A program made the position numbers and the translations under genes. From positions 2,170,001-2,234,000 of the forward strand of contig NC_057319.1 of assembly GCF_000687475.1 (NCBI RefSeq): a DNA stretch of 64,000 bases. Direction: 5' to 3'. Shown one piece after another: positions 1 to 12,969 of the stretch (within the stretch, counting starts at the first letter, position 1; every line of letters begins with the position of its first letter). Under the pieces are notes generated by a model, which was given only the letters and a program-made list of their open reading frames with translations, was not told the origin of the DNA and did not search any database. The DNA comes from Ustilaginoidea virens (Eukaryota; Ascomycota; Sordariomycetes; Hypocreales; Clavicipitaceae).

Positions 1-559
1 GTGCCGCAAGCAAGAGCTATTATTGTTGCAGCCGCGCTTGCAGTGAGGCGAGCTCGCCGTATGGCTTTTGGGTGTTTCTGCACCATGACTTTCAGAGCAC
101 CGTCTACGCCAATAACTTGTGAGTCGAGGTTGGATATCGAACCAGACGGGACTTAGATGAAACCAAGCATACAGCACAGGGCGGTACTAAGGTGTAGCCT
201 TGTATCGGCCCACTTTTCGCTGAATACATACCTCCTTAGGTCCTTAGATACCTCCTAACAGGTACTCCGTACCTCCTTGGCAACCGGTCCAGCCGCCAAA
301 CCTTTTATCACCAAAATCCTCATATTAGTAATTCCAGCATTCACAATAGAGCTAATAACTGATATTGATGAGGGCATAGGAAGGCCTATTGCTCGTGGCT
401 AAATTAGCGGCAATCGCCTTATGGCGTCCTATATAACCTACGGGTGCAATAAGTGGGATTGTATTATTGTAAAATAGTAATTTTATTTAAAAGAAAAAAG
501 ATGGGGAAAAAATAAATTAAGTATTTGAAGCAGGGTTTTACCTTAGACATATAAGTCGA
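1..559. other. Intergenic, no gene recognised
   Basis: No reading frame here resembles a known protein. The stretch is AT-rich towards its right end, with a purine/A-rich segment just before the PRP3 stop. It holds one exact copy of the 9-mer TACTCCGTA (263-271) inside a run of CCTCCTT/CCTCCTA-like words (about 230-280). The left end could belong to a neighbouring gene lying outside the window. Confidence 0.5.
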
Positions 560-2089
560 CTAGGGCAAGGCCTTAGCAAGAGACCAGAAATTCTCCATTT
601 TTGCCCTAGCCAGGACTTCTCTAGCTTCTGAATCAGTTTCGCATACTTTACTACCCCATTTCCGAAATGCGCGTGCCTTTTGTTCTCCTTCAAATACCAG
701 CTTACACTCATTTAATGACATGTCTTTCAAGACATTATCTTCGTCCTCAGCTCGCAGCCAGTCTTTATCTGCGTTGGTTATGTCTTCCTGGTTTCGGGGC
801 GCGGAGTTTTCCGTCCAGTCGATGCGGCCTAGCATTAACTTTCTAAATTTATTAATACTCCATGCGCCGCCCTCAACGATGACGAGATTAAATTTCGGAT
901 GCAAAATACAAGTCCCAGACAAAGCTAGTTGAGCGGCGTTCACCCCAATCTTATATCGATGCTGCCCATTTGCTAGACTTGAAATCTTAAAAACCAGAAT
1001 GTGAATGCCTCTGCTAGCATCCTTCTGCTGGTTCTTAGATAGCTTTTCGTGTTTTTGCTCCTTGGATAATTTTCGATCCTCATTGGTGCTGACGTGTTTC
1101 TGGTGCCTCTCTGCAATCTCGCGGTTGACCCTTGCCTCAACTGCTGTTGGGTCTTTAACGGCAACTAGATGGCAGTTAGAAAGGATGCTACATGGTTCAA
1201 TCGACAAAAACATACCATCACCCAAAACACGCATCAGATTTGCTTTCTTCACTTTGGGCGGCGGAGCGGGAACTAATCCCAGGCGAATCTTGGCTTGCAT
1301 TTCTTTCAACTCCGCCATCCTCCGCTGACGTCTTATTTTCGCTTGTTCCCTGGTTGTCAGAAACATGGCCTTTGCTTCGGGCATGTGTCGATCTTGAGGA
1401 GGCTCAAGGGCAACAGGATGCTGAATGTACTCCGTGACAATACTGTCTTGGGCATGTATTTTCGATTTATCTGTACTTTCGATATCGCTATAGCTTGACC
1501 CATCCACGAGGGCTTCGTCCCACCACTCTATATCAGGCGGGGCATCAACCACAAAATTTTTTTCCACGTCCAAGTCTTCATTGATTCCGGCTCTTCTAGT
1601 TTGCTCTGCTATTCGCTTTTTCATGGCTTCTAGAGCTGCTTGGCGACGTAGAGCATTAGCCTGTTGAATATATTTGCCCTTCTGGTTGAACACCAACCGC
1701 CTTGGTTCTCGTTGCTTGCTGCCAGCGGTTTGCTTTGCCAAGGCTTCGTCGAAATAAGGATTTGATTCCTCGCCTCTTTGTCTATTTTGTCCAAAACTTT
1801 GACTTATGATTGGTGAACCACGAACCGCGCGAGGTGCAAGTGGTTGAGTATGCCGCTGAGTATGCCGCTGAGCATGGTTGTCAGAACTTTCTCCCGCTTT
1901 CGTGAAAGAGGTGTTCGAGCTGAGTCCCTCGATTGCTGGATTCGGGTGTCCCTTTGCTTTGCTGGTACCTGTAGCTGCGGCGACACGGGCTTTGAGAACA
2001 GCAAGCCTGTCCACCCCAGACTCTGGTTTCTGGATGTGTGCTGAATTGTCACGACGAAGTCCAAGTGCTGTGGACTTACGCGAATCCAT
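560..2089 (-). CDS. PRP3: U4/U6 snRNP splicing factor Prp3
   Basis: Prp3 is a core protein of the U4/U6 di-snRNP and U4/U6.U5 tri-snRNP, needed in the nucleus for spliceosome assembly. The family's two conserved blocks are present: the central PRP3 region (KANLMRVLGD, then DPTAVEARV and the HILVFKI strand) and the C-terminal DUF1115 fold (FNLVIVEGG, FRKLMLGRIDW). The conserved core is interrupted by 17 extra codons bounded by GTATGT and CTAG with a CTAAC branch site. This is an in-frame intron at 1165-1215 (51 bp); removing it gives LGD-VAVKDPTAVEA, as in homologues. The model is complement(join(560..1164,1216..2089)), 492 aa. The N-terminal 100 residues are low complexity. It is head-to-head with RPA190, with 360 bp between the start codons. 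Confidence 0.88.
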   Translation of the reverse strand: MDSRKSTALGLRRDNSAHIQKPESGVDRLAVLKARVAAATGTSKAKGHPNPAIEGLSSNTSFTKAGESSDNHAQRHTQRHTQPLAPRAVRGSPIISQSFGQNRQRGEESNPYFDEALAKQTAGSKQREPRRLVFNQKGKYIQQANALRRQAALEAMKKRIAEQTRRAGINEDLDVEKNFVVDAPPDIEWWDEALVDGSSYSDIESTDKSKIHAQDSIVTEYIQHPVALEPPQDRHMPEAKAMFLTTREQAKIRRQRRMAELKEMQAKIRLGLVPAPPPKVKKANLMRVLGDGMFLSIEPCSILSNCHLVAVKDPTAVEARVNREIAERHQKHVSTNEDRKLSKEQKHEKLSKNQQKDASRGIHILVFKISSLANGQHRYKIGVNAAQLALSGTCILHPKFNLVIVEGGAWSINKFRKLMLGRIDWTENSAPRNQEDITNADKDWLRAEDEDNVLKDMSLNECKLVFEGEQKARAFRKWGSKVCETDSEAREVLARAKMENFWSLAKALP

Positions 2090-2449
2090 GGTGAAAAGTT
2101 GATAAAGCGCCTATGAAAGAGGCTACACCGATACTGGTTATATATCGAACAGTGAAACTCATGCACTTGGTGGCCTGGCGTCGCTAACTCTTGACGGGGT
2201 GGTTGACTCGTTGACAGAATCGAAGGGAGTAAGTATTCTAGAGTCCGAAGAAACAGCAACCATCCATGAGTGAGTGACCCACTTTAGCGCGCCAAAATTC
2301 TGCCAGCTTAGGCCACCAAAATTTTATTCTCGGTCAAGCTGCTATAACATTCATTCCTTCCTGTCTACAAAGACTGCAGGCAAACTATGACAGCCGAACT
2401 GCTCCACACACATAACAAAGAGGGAGATTAATTCGGCTCCCTTGTTATC
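2090..2449. promoter_or_regulatory. Shared PRP3/RPA190 bidirectional promoter region
   Basis: This 360-bp gap separates the two divergent start codons and must carry both promoters. I see no convincing TATA box, and no other gene fits in it. Both flanking products act in RNA production (splicing and rRNA synthesis), so co-regulation is plausible but is only inferred. Confidence 0.5.
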
Positions 2450-5400
2450 ATGAATATCGCACAGCCCATCTCATCGGAGGTGGAGCGTGTTGAATTCACA
2501 TTTCTTTCTGCTAAAGAAATCCAGACGATCTCCGTCAAGCGCATTGAGAATGAAAGCACGTTCGACAACCTTCTAAATCCAATCTCAGGTGGCCTTTATG
2601 ATCCAGCTTTGGGATCTTGGGCCGATTCTCCGTATGTAAGACATCCAAAGCCAAGTACGAAGGATTTAGCTGACTTTATTTGCAGTTGCTCTACATGTAA
2701 CCTCAACCAGTCCAATTGCCCTGGTCATCCTGGACACATAGAGCTCCCTGTGCCTGTTTATCATCCTATATTTCTAGACCAGGCTTATCGCCTTCTTCGA
2801 GCTACTTGTGTCTATTGCAACGGTTTCCGGTTACCTCCGAAGGATTTGCACAAATATATATGCAAGCTGCGCCTGCTTCAGTATGGCTTGATCAATGAGG
2901 CCCATCTTGTAGATACTGTAGGCGAAAACGATCTAGCGCTGGACTTGGATCATCCAGACACGACATCCGGTAGTGAAGCTGAAGAAGAGGGAAGAACATC
3001 CATCGACAAAATTACACGAGCAAGAGAAGATTTCGTCCATCAATGTCTCCAAGGAAAGAGGCAGCGGAAAATGGAGACGAAGAAAGGCAAGCACGAAGGC
3101 GCTAGCGAGATGCGCAGATATATCATCAAAGATTTTCTGGCGGAAATAACGAAGAAACGAGTATGTTCCAGTTGTGGCGGGATATCTCCTACATACCGCA
3201 AGGATCGATTCGTCAAAATTTTTGAAAAATCGCTTTCCGGGAAAGAGAGGGCCAAGATGGCACAGAAAAGTATGCGATGGTCCGACGCACTGGTCCGTGT
3301 GTTCCGACAGACAACGTCCAAAAACGACGAAGATTTCAATTCAGATGAAGGTGTCGCTGATATAGAAGGTTCTCCTGATGTGCCGGTTACTTCATCGAGT
3401 GTAACCTCTCCTGAAGATGTCGAGATGGTAGATGTCAGTGCACCAGATGAAAAACCTTCACAGCGATATATCAGCTCTATGGAGGTTCGGGCGCGTCTGG
3501 TGGAATTATTTAATAAAGAGCAAGAAGTAATGTCGCTGCTATACAACGCCAAACCACCAACCCAAAGTTCGGAAAAAGTAACGCCGGATATGTTTTTCAT
3601 TACCACCATTCTCGTTCCTCCCAATCGATATCGCCCTGAAGCAAGAACGGGAGAGTCTCAGATCGCTGAGGCCCAGCAGAACTCTCTTTACAAATCGATC
3701 TTGCGAAATTGCAGCAAGATGGCAACCGTTTATCATGCTCTAAACGGAGAGAAGGCAGGCATAAGTCAACTGCACCAAGCCTGGACAGAACTACAAGAGG
3801 GAATAAATGCCTTGATTGACAAGAGTATGAATCCAGTTCAAGGCGCAGCCGCGAAACGAAACGAAGATGGGATCAAGCAAAAGCTAGAAAAGAAAGAGGG
3901 TCTCTTTCGAAAAAACATGATGGGAAAACGTGTCAATTACGCTGCTCGCAGTGTCATCTCTCCCGACCCAAACATCGAAACGAATGAAATTGGCGTGCCT
4001 CCTGTTTTCGCCAAGAAGTTGACGTACCCCGAGCCTGTCACCAGTCACAACTTCAGAGATATGCAGCAAGCCGTCATCAACGGCGTTCATAAGTGGCCGG
4101 GGGCTTTTGCCATTGAGAATGAAAATGGCCAGGTGGTCAACCTCCGAAATAAATCTGTCGATGATCGGATCTCCCTGGCAAATCAACTTCTCGCCCCAAC
4201 AAGTAGTAATTCTTCCAAGACCAAAAATAAGAAAGTTCATAGACACCTCACCAATGGTGATGTGGTGCTTATGAATCGGCAACCTACACTTCATAAGCCT
4301 TCTATCATGGGTCATAGGGTTCGAGTCTTGCCTGGGGAGAAAACCATTAGGATGCATTATGCGAACTGCAACACGTATAATGCCGATTTCGATGGAGATG
4401 AAATGAACATGCATTTTCCTCAGAACGAAGTGGCTCGGGCAGAGGCATTACAAATTGCTGACACTGACCATCAGTATCTCTCCGGTACTGCTGGCAAACC
4501 TTTACGTGGTTTGATCCAAGACCACATTTCCGTTTCTGTGGCCTTGTGTAATCGAGATACATGTTTTTCGAAAGAAGATTACCATCAACTCGTCTACAGC
4601 GCGCTTCGACCAGAGAGTGGTCATATTTTGGGTGAAAGATTGCAGCTTCTGCCACCAGCAATAATGAAACCAGTCAGAAGATGGACAGGGAAGCAGGTTA
4701 TCTCAACGATACTGAAAAATATACAGCCGTCGAACTGTGGTGGCCTTATGATGAGACAGGACGCTCAAATCAAGTCTGAGCAATGGGGAAGACACTCGGA
4801 GGAAGGAACAGTTTTTGTCCATGATGGCGAGTTCATCACTGGCATTTTGGATAAATCGCAAATTGGTTCCAGCTCTGGGGGTTTCATCCACGCAATCCAT
4901 GAGATATATGGTCCTGCCGTTGCCGGGAAGCTTTTAAGCAGCTTTGGGCGTTTGCTTACCAGATACCTGAACATGAGGGCTTTTTCTTGTGGTATAGATG
5001 ACCTCAGACTGACCGCAGCTGGCGAATCACTGAGAAAGGATGCCTTGCGCTCAGCAGAGGCAATCGGTCTACAGGTAGCTGCCGAGTACGTGTCTTTGAA
5101 GGAGAAAAGCGATGCTTCGGATCCGCTGCTTCTGGAGCGTTTAGAGGAGGTCTTGCGAGATGACAATAAACAAGAGGGTCTCGATCTGCTTATGAATCAA
5201 GCTACGAGAGGTGTCACAGACGCCGTTCAGAAAGCGTGCATTCCTAACGGGCTCGAAAAACCGTTTCCGAAGAACCAAATGCAAGCTATGACGACATCAG
5301 GAGCCAAAGGTTCAAGGGTCAATGCCTCGCTCATATCATGCAACCTCGGCCAACAAGTCTTGGAAGGTCGGAGAGTTCCTCTAATGGTCAGTGGCAAATC

Positions 5401-7552
5401 GTTGCCATGTTTCAGGCCTTTTGAAACTCATGTCAGGGCGGGAGGCTTCATCATTAATCGATTTCTCACCGGCATCCGCCCCCAAGAATACTACTTCCAT
5501 CACATGGCTGGGCGGGAAGGTTTAATTGATACTGCCGTAAAGACATCTCGTTCCGGATACCTGCAGCGATGTGTCATCAAGGGAATGGAAGGTCTCACAG
5601 TCGCGTATGATACAACTGTTCGTGACGCGGATGGCTCTGTGATACAATTTCTGTACGGCGAAGATGGCCTTGACGTTACAAAGCAGAAGTATTTATCTGA
5701 TTTCAGCTTCATCTTGCAGAATGTAACGTCTGAAGCAGCCCAACTGAGATACGACCCAAAAATAGGAGAGCGCCTTGGTTCAAAACGAGCTGCCTTGCTA
5801 AAGTACATGAAGAGTGCGGTCAAACATGCGAAAGTCCATGATCGGAATGGCAAAGACCCCTTGGCGGCGACTTTGAACCCCTCCACCAATGCATTCGTGA
5901 CATCGGAGGCTTTCTACGAGGCGATGACGAACTATTTGAACCAGAACCCCGAAGGACTTATTCGAGAGAAAAACGATAAGAGCAGCCAGTATCTTCCACA
6001 TGTCAACTTGAGCAAAAAAAACGCCGAAATGTTATTCGCAATGAAGTATCTGAGGTCTTTGGTGGAGCCTGGAGAGGCCGTCGGCATTGTTGCAGGACAG
6101 TCAGTCGGCGAACCATCGACTCAAATGACTCTTAACACTTTCCACTTGGCAGGACATTCGGCCAAGAATGTGACATTGGGTATTCCGCGACTTCGAGAGA
6201 TATTGATGACTGCCACTCGGGAGGTTTCGACACCGTCCATGTCCCTGTATCCCATTCCTGAACTCGGTTTCGACGCTGCCGAGATATTCGCAAAATCCAT
6301 CAGTGTCTTGCGCTTAGGTCAAATCCTTGATACCGTCTCAGTTGAAGAAACCGTTGGCCGTGGTAAAATCTATGGCCTTGCCAAGATTTATACTATCAAA
6401 TTGAAGTTCTTCCCTTCAGACGAGTATTCTACGACTTATGCTATACGCATTTCCGATGTCATGGACACTATAGAGCAGAAGCTATTGCGAACTTTACTAT
6501 CCATCGTCAAGAGAGAGGTCAAAAAGAGGCAAGCGCAAGAAACCAGTGCAACACCTGACATCGGAGTGAAAGTTGGAGTCATAGAAATGGCAGCGCCGCA
6601 ATCCCAATCCGAACCTCGCGGAGAAGAAGTTGACGACGATGATGGAGACGAAGATGCAACAAACGCCAAGGAGCGAGGGAATCGTTCTGAATTGGTTTCA
6701 TACGGGCCGAACGATGAAGACGATGACGCGATTCAACATCAGATGGCGAGAGACGAATTGAATGAAGATAGCGGAGACGATGATGTCGGTGAGCGTACCA
6801 ACAAGACGACAGCAGCGGGAGAGGACGATTATGGGGACGATGTGAACGATAATAAGGCACCAGCCTTGTTTGCCAAGAGCAGGTCAAATCGTGTTCGCGA
6901 CACATACGCGGAAGTAACAGACTTTCGGAGCGACGAGCAGACTGGAGCGTGGTGTAACGTGACTCTGGAATTTGACTCGGGCATTCCGAAAGTTCTCATG
7001 CTCAACATTGTCCATGAAGCAGTACGAAAGACTGTCATCCAGCAGATCGCTGGTGTGGGTTCTTGTACATTGGTGGACGAAAAGGGTGAGCGAGTGATTC
7101 ACACATCAGGCGTGAACTTGCGTGCTATGCAGAGATATAGCGACTTCATCGACCCCCATCGCATACAGACCAACGACATCGGTGCCGTTTTGTCCGTCTA
7201 CGGGGTAGAAGCCTGTCGCAACAACATCGTCAGGGAACTTTCCGGGGTTTTTGGATCTCACGGAATTCAAGTGGATAATAGGCATCTAAACCTTATTGCC
7301 GATTACATGACAAGAAATGGGGACTTTACGGCGTTTAGCAGAATGGGACTGAAAGGCAATGTGAGTCCCTTTACGAAGATGAGCTTTGAGACAACCCTTG
7401 CGTTTCTGAAGGATGCAGTGCTGGATGGAGATTGGGATGATCTCACAACACCAAGCAGTCGCCTTGTGATGGGGAGATTGGGCATGGTCGGTACCGGATG
7501 CTTCAGAGTCCTGACGCAACTTCCGACTCATTATATAGATTCATTGGCTTAA
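2450..7552 (+). CDS. RPA190: DNA-directed RNA polymerase I largest subunit
   Basis: This is the catalytic largest subunit of RNA polymerase I, which transcribes the rDNA in the nucleolus. The catalytic NADFDGDEM motif, with its three Mg-binding aspartates, lies near residue 626 of the spliced protein. The clamp zinc site CSTC-x6-CPGH begins near residue 62. The bridge-helix/trigger-loop region (GEPSTQMTLNTFH) and the C-terminal block ending near GTGCFRVL are also present. An acidic D/E-rich insertion (about 6620-6860) sits in the jaw region, which is typical of Pol I rather than Pol II or III. Eighteen extra codons before the zinc site are an in-frame intron at 2632-2685 (54 bp, GTATGT to TGCAG). 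Splicing yields WADSP-CSTC and a 1682-aa protein, close to yeast Rpa190 in length. Model: join(2450..2631,2686..7552). Confidence 0.95.
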   Translation: MNIAQPISSEVERVEFTFLSAKEIQTISVKRIENESTFDNLLNPISGGLYDPALGSWADSPYVRHPKPSTKDLADFICSCSTCNLNQSNCPGHPGHIELPVPVYHPIFLDQAYRLLRATCVYCNGFRLPPKDLHKYICKLRLLQYGLINEAHLVDTVGENDLALDLDHPDTTSGSEAEEEGRTSIDKITRAREDFVHQCLQGKRQRKMETKKGKHEGASEMRRYIIKDFLAEITKKRVCSSCGGISPTYRKDRFVKIFEKSLSGKERAKMAQKSMRWSDALVRVFRQTTSKNDEDFNSDEGVADIEGSPDVPVTSSSVTSPEDVEMVDVSAPDEKPSQRYISSMEVRARLVELFNKEQEVMSLLYNAKPPTQSSEKVTPDMFFITTILVPPNRYRPEARTGESQIAEAQQNSLYKSILRNCSKMATVYHALNGEKAGISQLHQAWTELQEGINALIDKSMNPVQGAAAKRNEDGIKQKLEKKEGLFRKNMMGKRVNYAARSVISPDPNIETNEIGVPPVFAKKLTYPEPVTSHNFRDMQQAVINGVHKWPGAFAIENENGQVVNLRNKSVDDRISLANQLLAPTSSNSSKTKNKKVHRHLTNGDVVLMNRQPTLHKPSIMGHRVRVLPGEKTIRMHYANCNTYNADFDGDEMNMHFPQNEVARAEALQIADTDHQYLSGTAGKPLRGLIQDHISVSVALCNRDTCFSKEDYHQLVYSALRPESGHILGERLQLLPPAIMKPVRRWTGKQVISTILKNIQPSNCGGLMMRQDAQIKSEQWGRHSEEGTVFVHDGEFITGILDKSQIGSSSGGFIHAIHEIYGPAVAGKLLSSFGRLLTRYLNMRAFSCGIDDLRLTAAGESLRKDALRSAEAIGLQVAAEYVSLKEKSDASDPLLLERLEEVLRDDNKQEGLDLLMNQATRGVTDAVQKACIPNGLEKPFPKNQMQAMTTSGAKGSRVNASLISCNLGQQVLEGRRVPLMVSGKSLPCFRPFETHVRAGGFIINRFLTGIRPQEYYFHHMAGREGLIDTAVKTSRSGYLQRCVIKGMEGLTVAYDTTVRDADGSVIQFLYGEDGLDVTKQKYLSDFSFILQNVTSEAAQLRYDPKIGERLGSKRAALLKYMKSAVKHAKVHDRNGKDPLAATLNPSTNAFVTSEAFYEAMTNYLNQNPEGLIREKNDKSSQYLPHVNLSKKNAEMLFAMKYLRSLVEPGEAVGIVAGQSVGEPSTQMTLNTFHLAGHSAKNVTLGIPRLREILMTATREVSTPSMSLYPIPELGFDAAEIFAKSISVLRLGQILDTVSVEETVGRGKIYGLAKIYTIKLKFFPSDEYSTTYAIRISDVMDTIEQKLLRTLLSIVKREVKKRQAQETSATPDIGVKVGVIEMAAPQSQSEPRGEEVDDDDGDEDATNAKERGNRSELVSYGPNDEDDDAIQHQMARDELNEDSGDDDVGERTNKTTAAGEDDYGDDVNDNKAPALFAKSRSNRVRDTYAEVTDFRSDEQTGAWCNVTLEFDSGIPKVLMLNIVHEAVRKTVIQQIAGVGSCTLVDEKGERVIHTSGVNLRAMQRYSDFIDPHRIQTNDIGAVLSVYGVEACRNNIVRELSGVFGSHGIQVDNRHLNLIADYMTRNGDFTAFSRMGLKGNVSPFTKMSFETTLAFLKDAVLDGDWDDLTTPSSRLVMGRLGMVGTGCFRVLTQLPTHYIDSLA

Positions 7553-8850
7553 AGCAGAGGATGGCATGGATTTCTAAACGTTTGCGACGTGGAAGCCAAG
7601 TTGGGAGTGAGGGCGAAGGAAATCAGTCATTCCGTTTTGCATGTAAATTATTTGTTATTTCTCCTTAGGATTTTTGCAAGTTTATTGCGCAGAAAAGAAA
7701 TATTAGTCCTTCTCTTTAGAACAAGTCGTTGGCCGTTCGTAAGAAAACAACATCGAATATGATAAGATGTACAAGAATCGTGGAGAAATTCTCGTCGTAG
7801 AATCAGAACCCAAGCTGCTTCTTGACTGCGAGTGGCGGAGATAGCTGGTTCCGACTTGGCAAAGGATCGCATTCGCAGCAGTCAGTCAATTTGCTGCCGA
7901 ACACATAACCTTGTTTGGGCGGATCAATAAGAAGACACTGAGCACGATTCTAAAGAAATTAACAACAGCCTAGACCTGGCGTCGCAATGTAAACACCTAT
8001 TCCAAACTGCTGACAAGTTATTCACTTGCAACTAAATGAATGCAGAAAGTAGTTGGGTGTATATGGGGGAGGGGACAGGCAATAACTTTACCACTCAGCC
8101 CCGAGTTGGAGTCTTAGCATATTGGGAATCTTGCGAGCCTGGGTTTCGAGTATGCGCGCTGAACAAGTCGCGAGTTTTCCGCCGCTGTCATCATGAGGTT
8201 GCGCATCTCGCTTCAGTGATTGCAGGCTACTTTGCGACATGCAAAAGGACGCGTTCCCGCATCTCAACGCCAAAAAGAAATACCAGCCTCGCTCTTTCAA
8301 TCATCCCGCCAGCTACTAAACTACCGCTACTGTTTGGGGACTAGGTACCTAGACTTGATAAATCGCGAGCACACACGCCGCACATCCCTTGCGAAGCTAA
8401 TACCCGTACTAGCATACTCCGTAAATAGTCTTGGACGTGCAGTAGCTCACACCGGACATCAGATTTTTGAATCTTTGTATGTGCCCCCAGCCGGTTGCCC
8501 CAATCACCTATAGATCGGCGGGTACAGCCTGATGTTCGTGCTGCATACAGGATTCGTGATGGGCGTCACCTTTGCTGTAGTTACCATTCCCTGCTTTTTA
8601 TTTCGCGACGCGAGCTAAAGTAGTGGAGCATGCGCGCAAGTCACATGCATGTCTTGGTCTACACTTTTCTTGGTTTATCGGTTGTATTTGGCAGCGTCTG
8701 CTGCGGTGGCCTAGTATAATATACATCCCAACTGTAGAGCAAAGCAATTCTCGTCATAACGCCATGATTATTCCCCTAACCGTTATCCCCGCCGTATCAA
8801 CAAAGAAAAGTCGTAATCCACCCATATCCCAGTCTGCTATGTTATCAAAC
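7553..8850. other. Convergent intergenic region RPA190 / H3
   Basis: About 1.3 kb between the 3' ends of RPA190 and histone H3. The open frames here are short, lack recognisable domains and have no supporting splice signals. One exact TACTCCGTA (8415-8423) is present. The 3' UTRs of both neighbours must lie here; a non-coding RNA cannot be excluded. Confidence 0.5.
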
Positions 8851-11345
<2,495 letters not shown>

Positions 11346-12876
11346 TGTTTTCACTAGTCATGGTGTCTGATGTCTTTTTCACGGTCTTGTCTTCTCACTG
11401 TCTGGTGGCGTGGAGCTTCGCGTGCTTTGCGTGATAACGGCTTTCTGGGTCTGGTTTTTTTCTTTTCCCTTTTTTTTTTTTTCTTCTTTCTTTCGCGGGT
11501 GTTACGTAATATAAGGGAAGCGGTGGTTTAGACCTGGGCAATCATATGGGTATATGGGTTCATTGCGTATCCTTTGCCTTGTGGCAGTCTGTGCCGTGTT
11601 CGATTTACTCTTTGTAGAGATCACAGGCGCAAGTTAACGTGAAAGTTCATATCCGCCTAGTGCCCATGAGAATATTGATCCGGTTGGGAGAGTGGGTAAG
11701 GGCGGAAAAATGACTGCGATTAAAACCTACTAGTTTCGACCTAGATGACGCACTAAACGGTATACCGCTCGGTATTTATGGCACCGACAGTAATAATCAG
11801 ATCAGCATAGAGCGCTAGACGCGTACACAATGCGAGACTAGAGTAAATACCCTATACTAGTTATTCGATCGATGACAGGAGAGAATGGCTCTATTCGGGA
11901 TCGCAGACCTATAAACGTCTAGAGATATTTAAATGTTTACATAAAAATTTGCTGCCGATGATAGCGTATATGTCGACTGCGAATGGGAGCGAGCTGCAGA
12001 TAAGTTCGACGTGGCCCTATTCAAATTAAGTCATGTTGCACAGAAGCATGGAAAGATAGATGGGTGGAATCTTGGCAGGAGCGGAAAGGAAAGTAGGTCA
12101 TGTGACAGTACATGGCAGAGCCCGAATGAATGTGGCAGAAAGCACCAGACTAGTTCTGTGGCTGTGCAGTTATGGAGTAGCATCTAGACATGCTATCACT
12201 ACTCCGTACTCTACAAGAAAAAAACAAAAACAAACAAGAAAACAAGACATTCTCACCTGGAGGTACGAACGAACCTTTCGCTCGCCCGACAGGCATTCAG
12301 CCTCGGCCAAGAAGGAAACACCCTTCTTTCTCTCTCTCTCGGGTCAACTTACCAATCAGAGCGACAAGCGACACGTTTACGACGGAAGTCGAACATAGCG
12401 GAAAGCACTGGAAACAATATCATCGAAGCTTCGTGGCGGGTAGTAAGCCCATGCATGCCCTAATCGTCCATAAAACCGCTGTATTTCGCGTTGAATTATA
12501 TGAATACCCGTGTCTGAAGACCCTACCTAGTTCTCCCACTCATGCAAGTATGTCCTACTAAAGTGCGTAGCAGGGAGGCATTATGACATAATATGCCTCC
12601 AATACGTCTCTTCCGTTCTGCATGGTCTTCCTTCATCTTGGCAACTTGGCTGGCCTCCCCTATCCACGCAGGGCAGGTTACGGGTAGCAAAATCCCACCA
12701 TCTCCGCTGCAAATAGGCTTGGTGGGCGGGTCTGTGACCATCGGATGCCCCACCTTGACACAGATTTTGTCGGCACATCAAGGCCCACCCCCCCCACACC
12801 CTAGAACCAGGACACCCTTGTTCAATGACCTGTGGTGACGTTCCCGCGAAGTCGGTTCTCCCGGACTCTTGCCGCT

Positions 12877-12882
12877 TATAAA
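12877..12882 (+). promoter_or_regulatory. TATA box of the RPN4-like gene
   Basis: TATAAA occurs 88-93 bp upstream of the first ATG (12970) of the zinc-finger gene, a plausible core-promoter distance for a filamentous fungus. Confidence 0.55.
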
Positions 12883-12903
12883 TGTAGAGAGGGTGTTCCA
12901 TTC

Positions 12904-12912
12904 TTTGCCACC
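12904..12912 (-). promoter_or_regulatory. PACE element (Rpn4 binding site)
   Basis: TTTGCCACC on the plus strand is the exact reverse complement of GGTGGCAAA, the proteasome-associated control element bound by Rpn4 in yeast. It lies 22 bp past the TATA box and 58 bp before the ATG of a gene whose product looks like Rpn4. An exact 9-mer is uncommon but can occur by chance, so its function here is inferred. Confidence 0.55.
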
Positions 12913-12969
12913 AACATTAAATCCTATACATCGACCGCCGCTTCCATACCTTACACGAATGGATTCATA

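Larger units (their letters stand above)
11346..12969. other. Intergenic, upstream region of the RPN4-like gene
   Basis: About 1.6 kb with no recognisable protein. Short open frames around 12,060-12,900 overlap one another on both strands and look like chance frames. One exact TACTCCGTA lies at 12200-12208. The right end carries the TATA box and PACE element of the downstream gene. The frame of that gene is open from 12832, but only a GTG, not an ATG, precedes 12970. Confidence 0.5.

Noticed and set aside
7553..8850. Possible extra gene between RPA190 and H3
   Set aside because: Frames are short, on both strands, and without recognisable motifs or consistent splice sites.
12060..12901. Several overlapping small frames on both strands upstream of the RPN4-like gene
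   Set aside because: No domain, no splice support and mutual overlap; treated as chance frames in promoter DNA.
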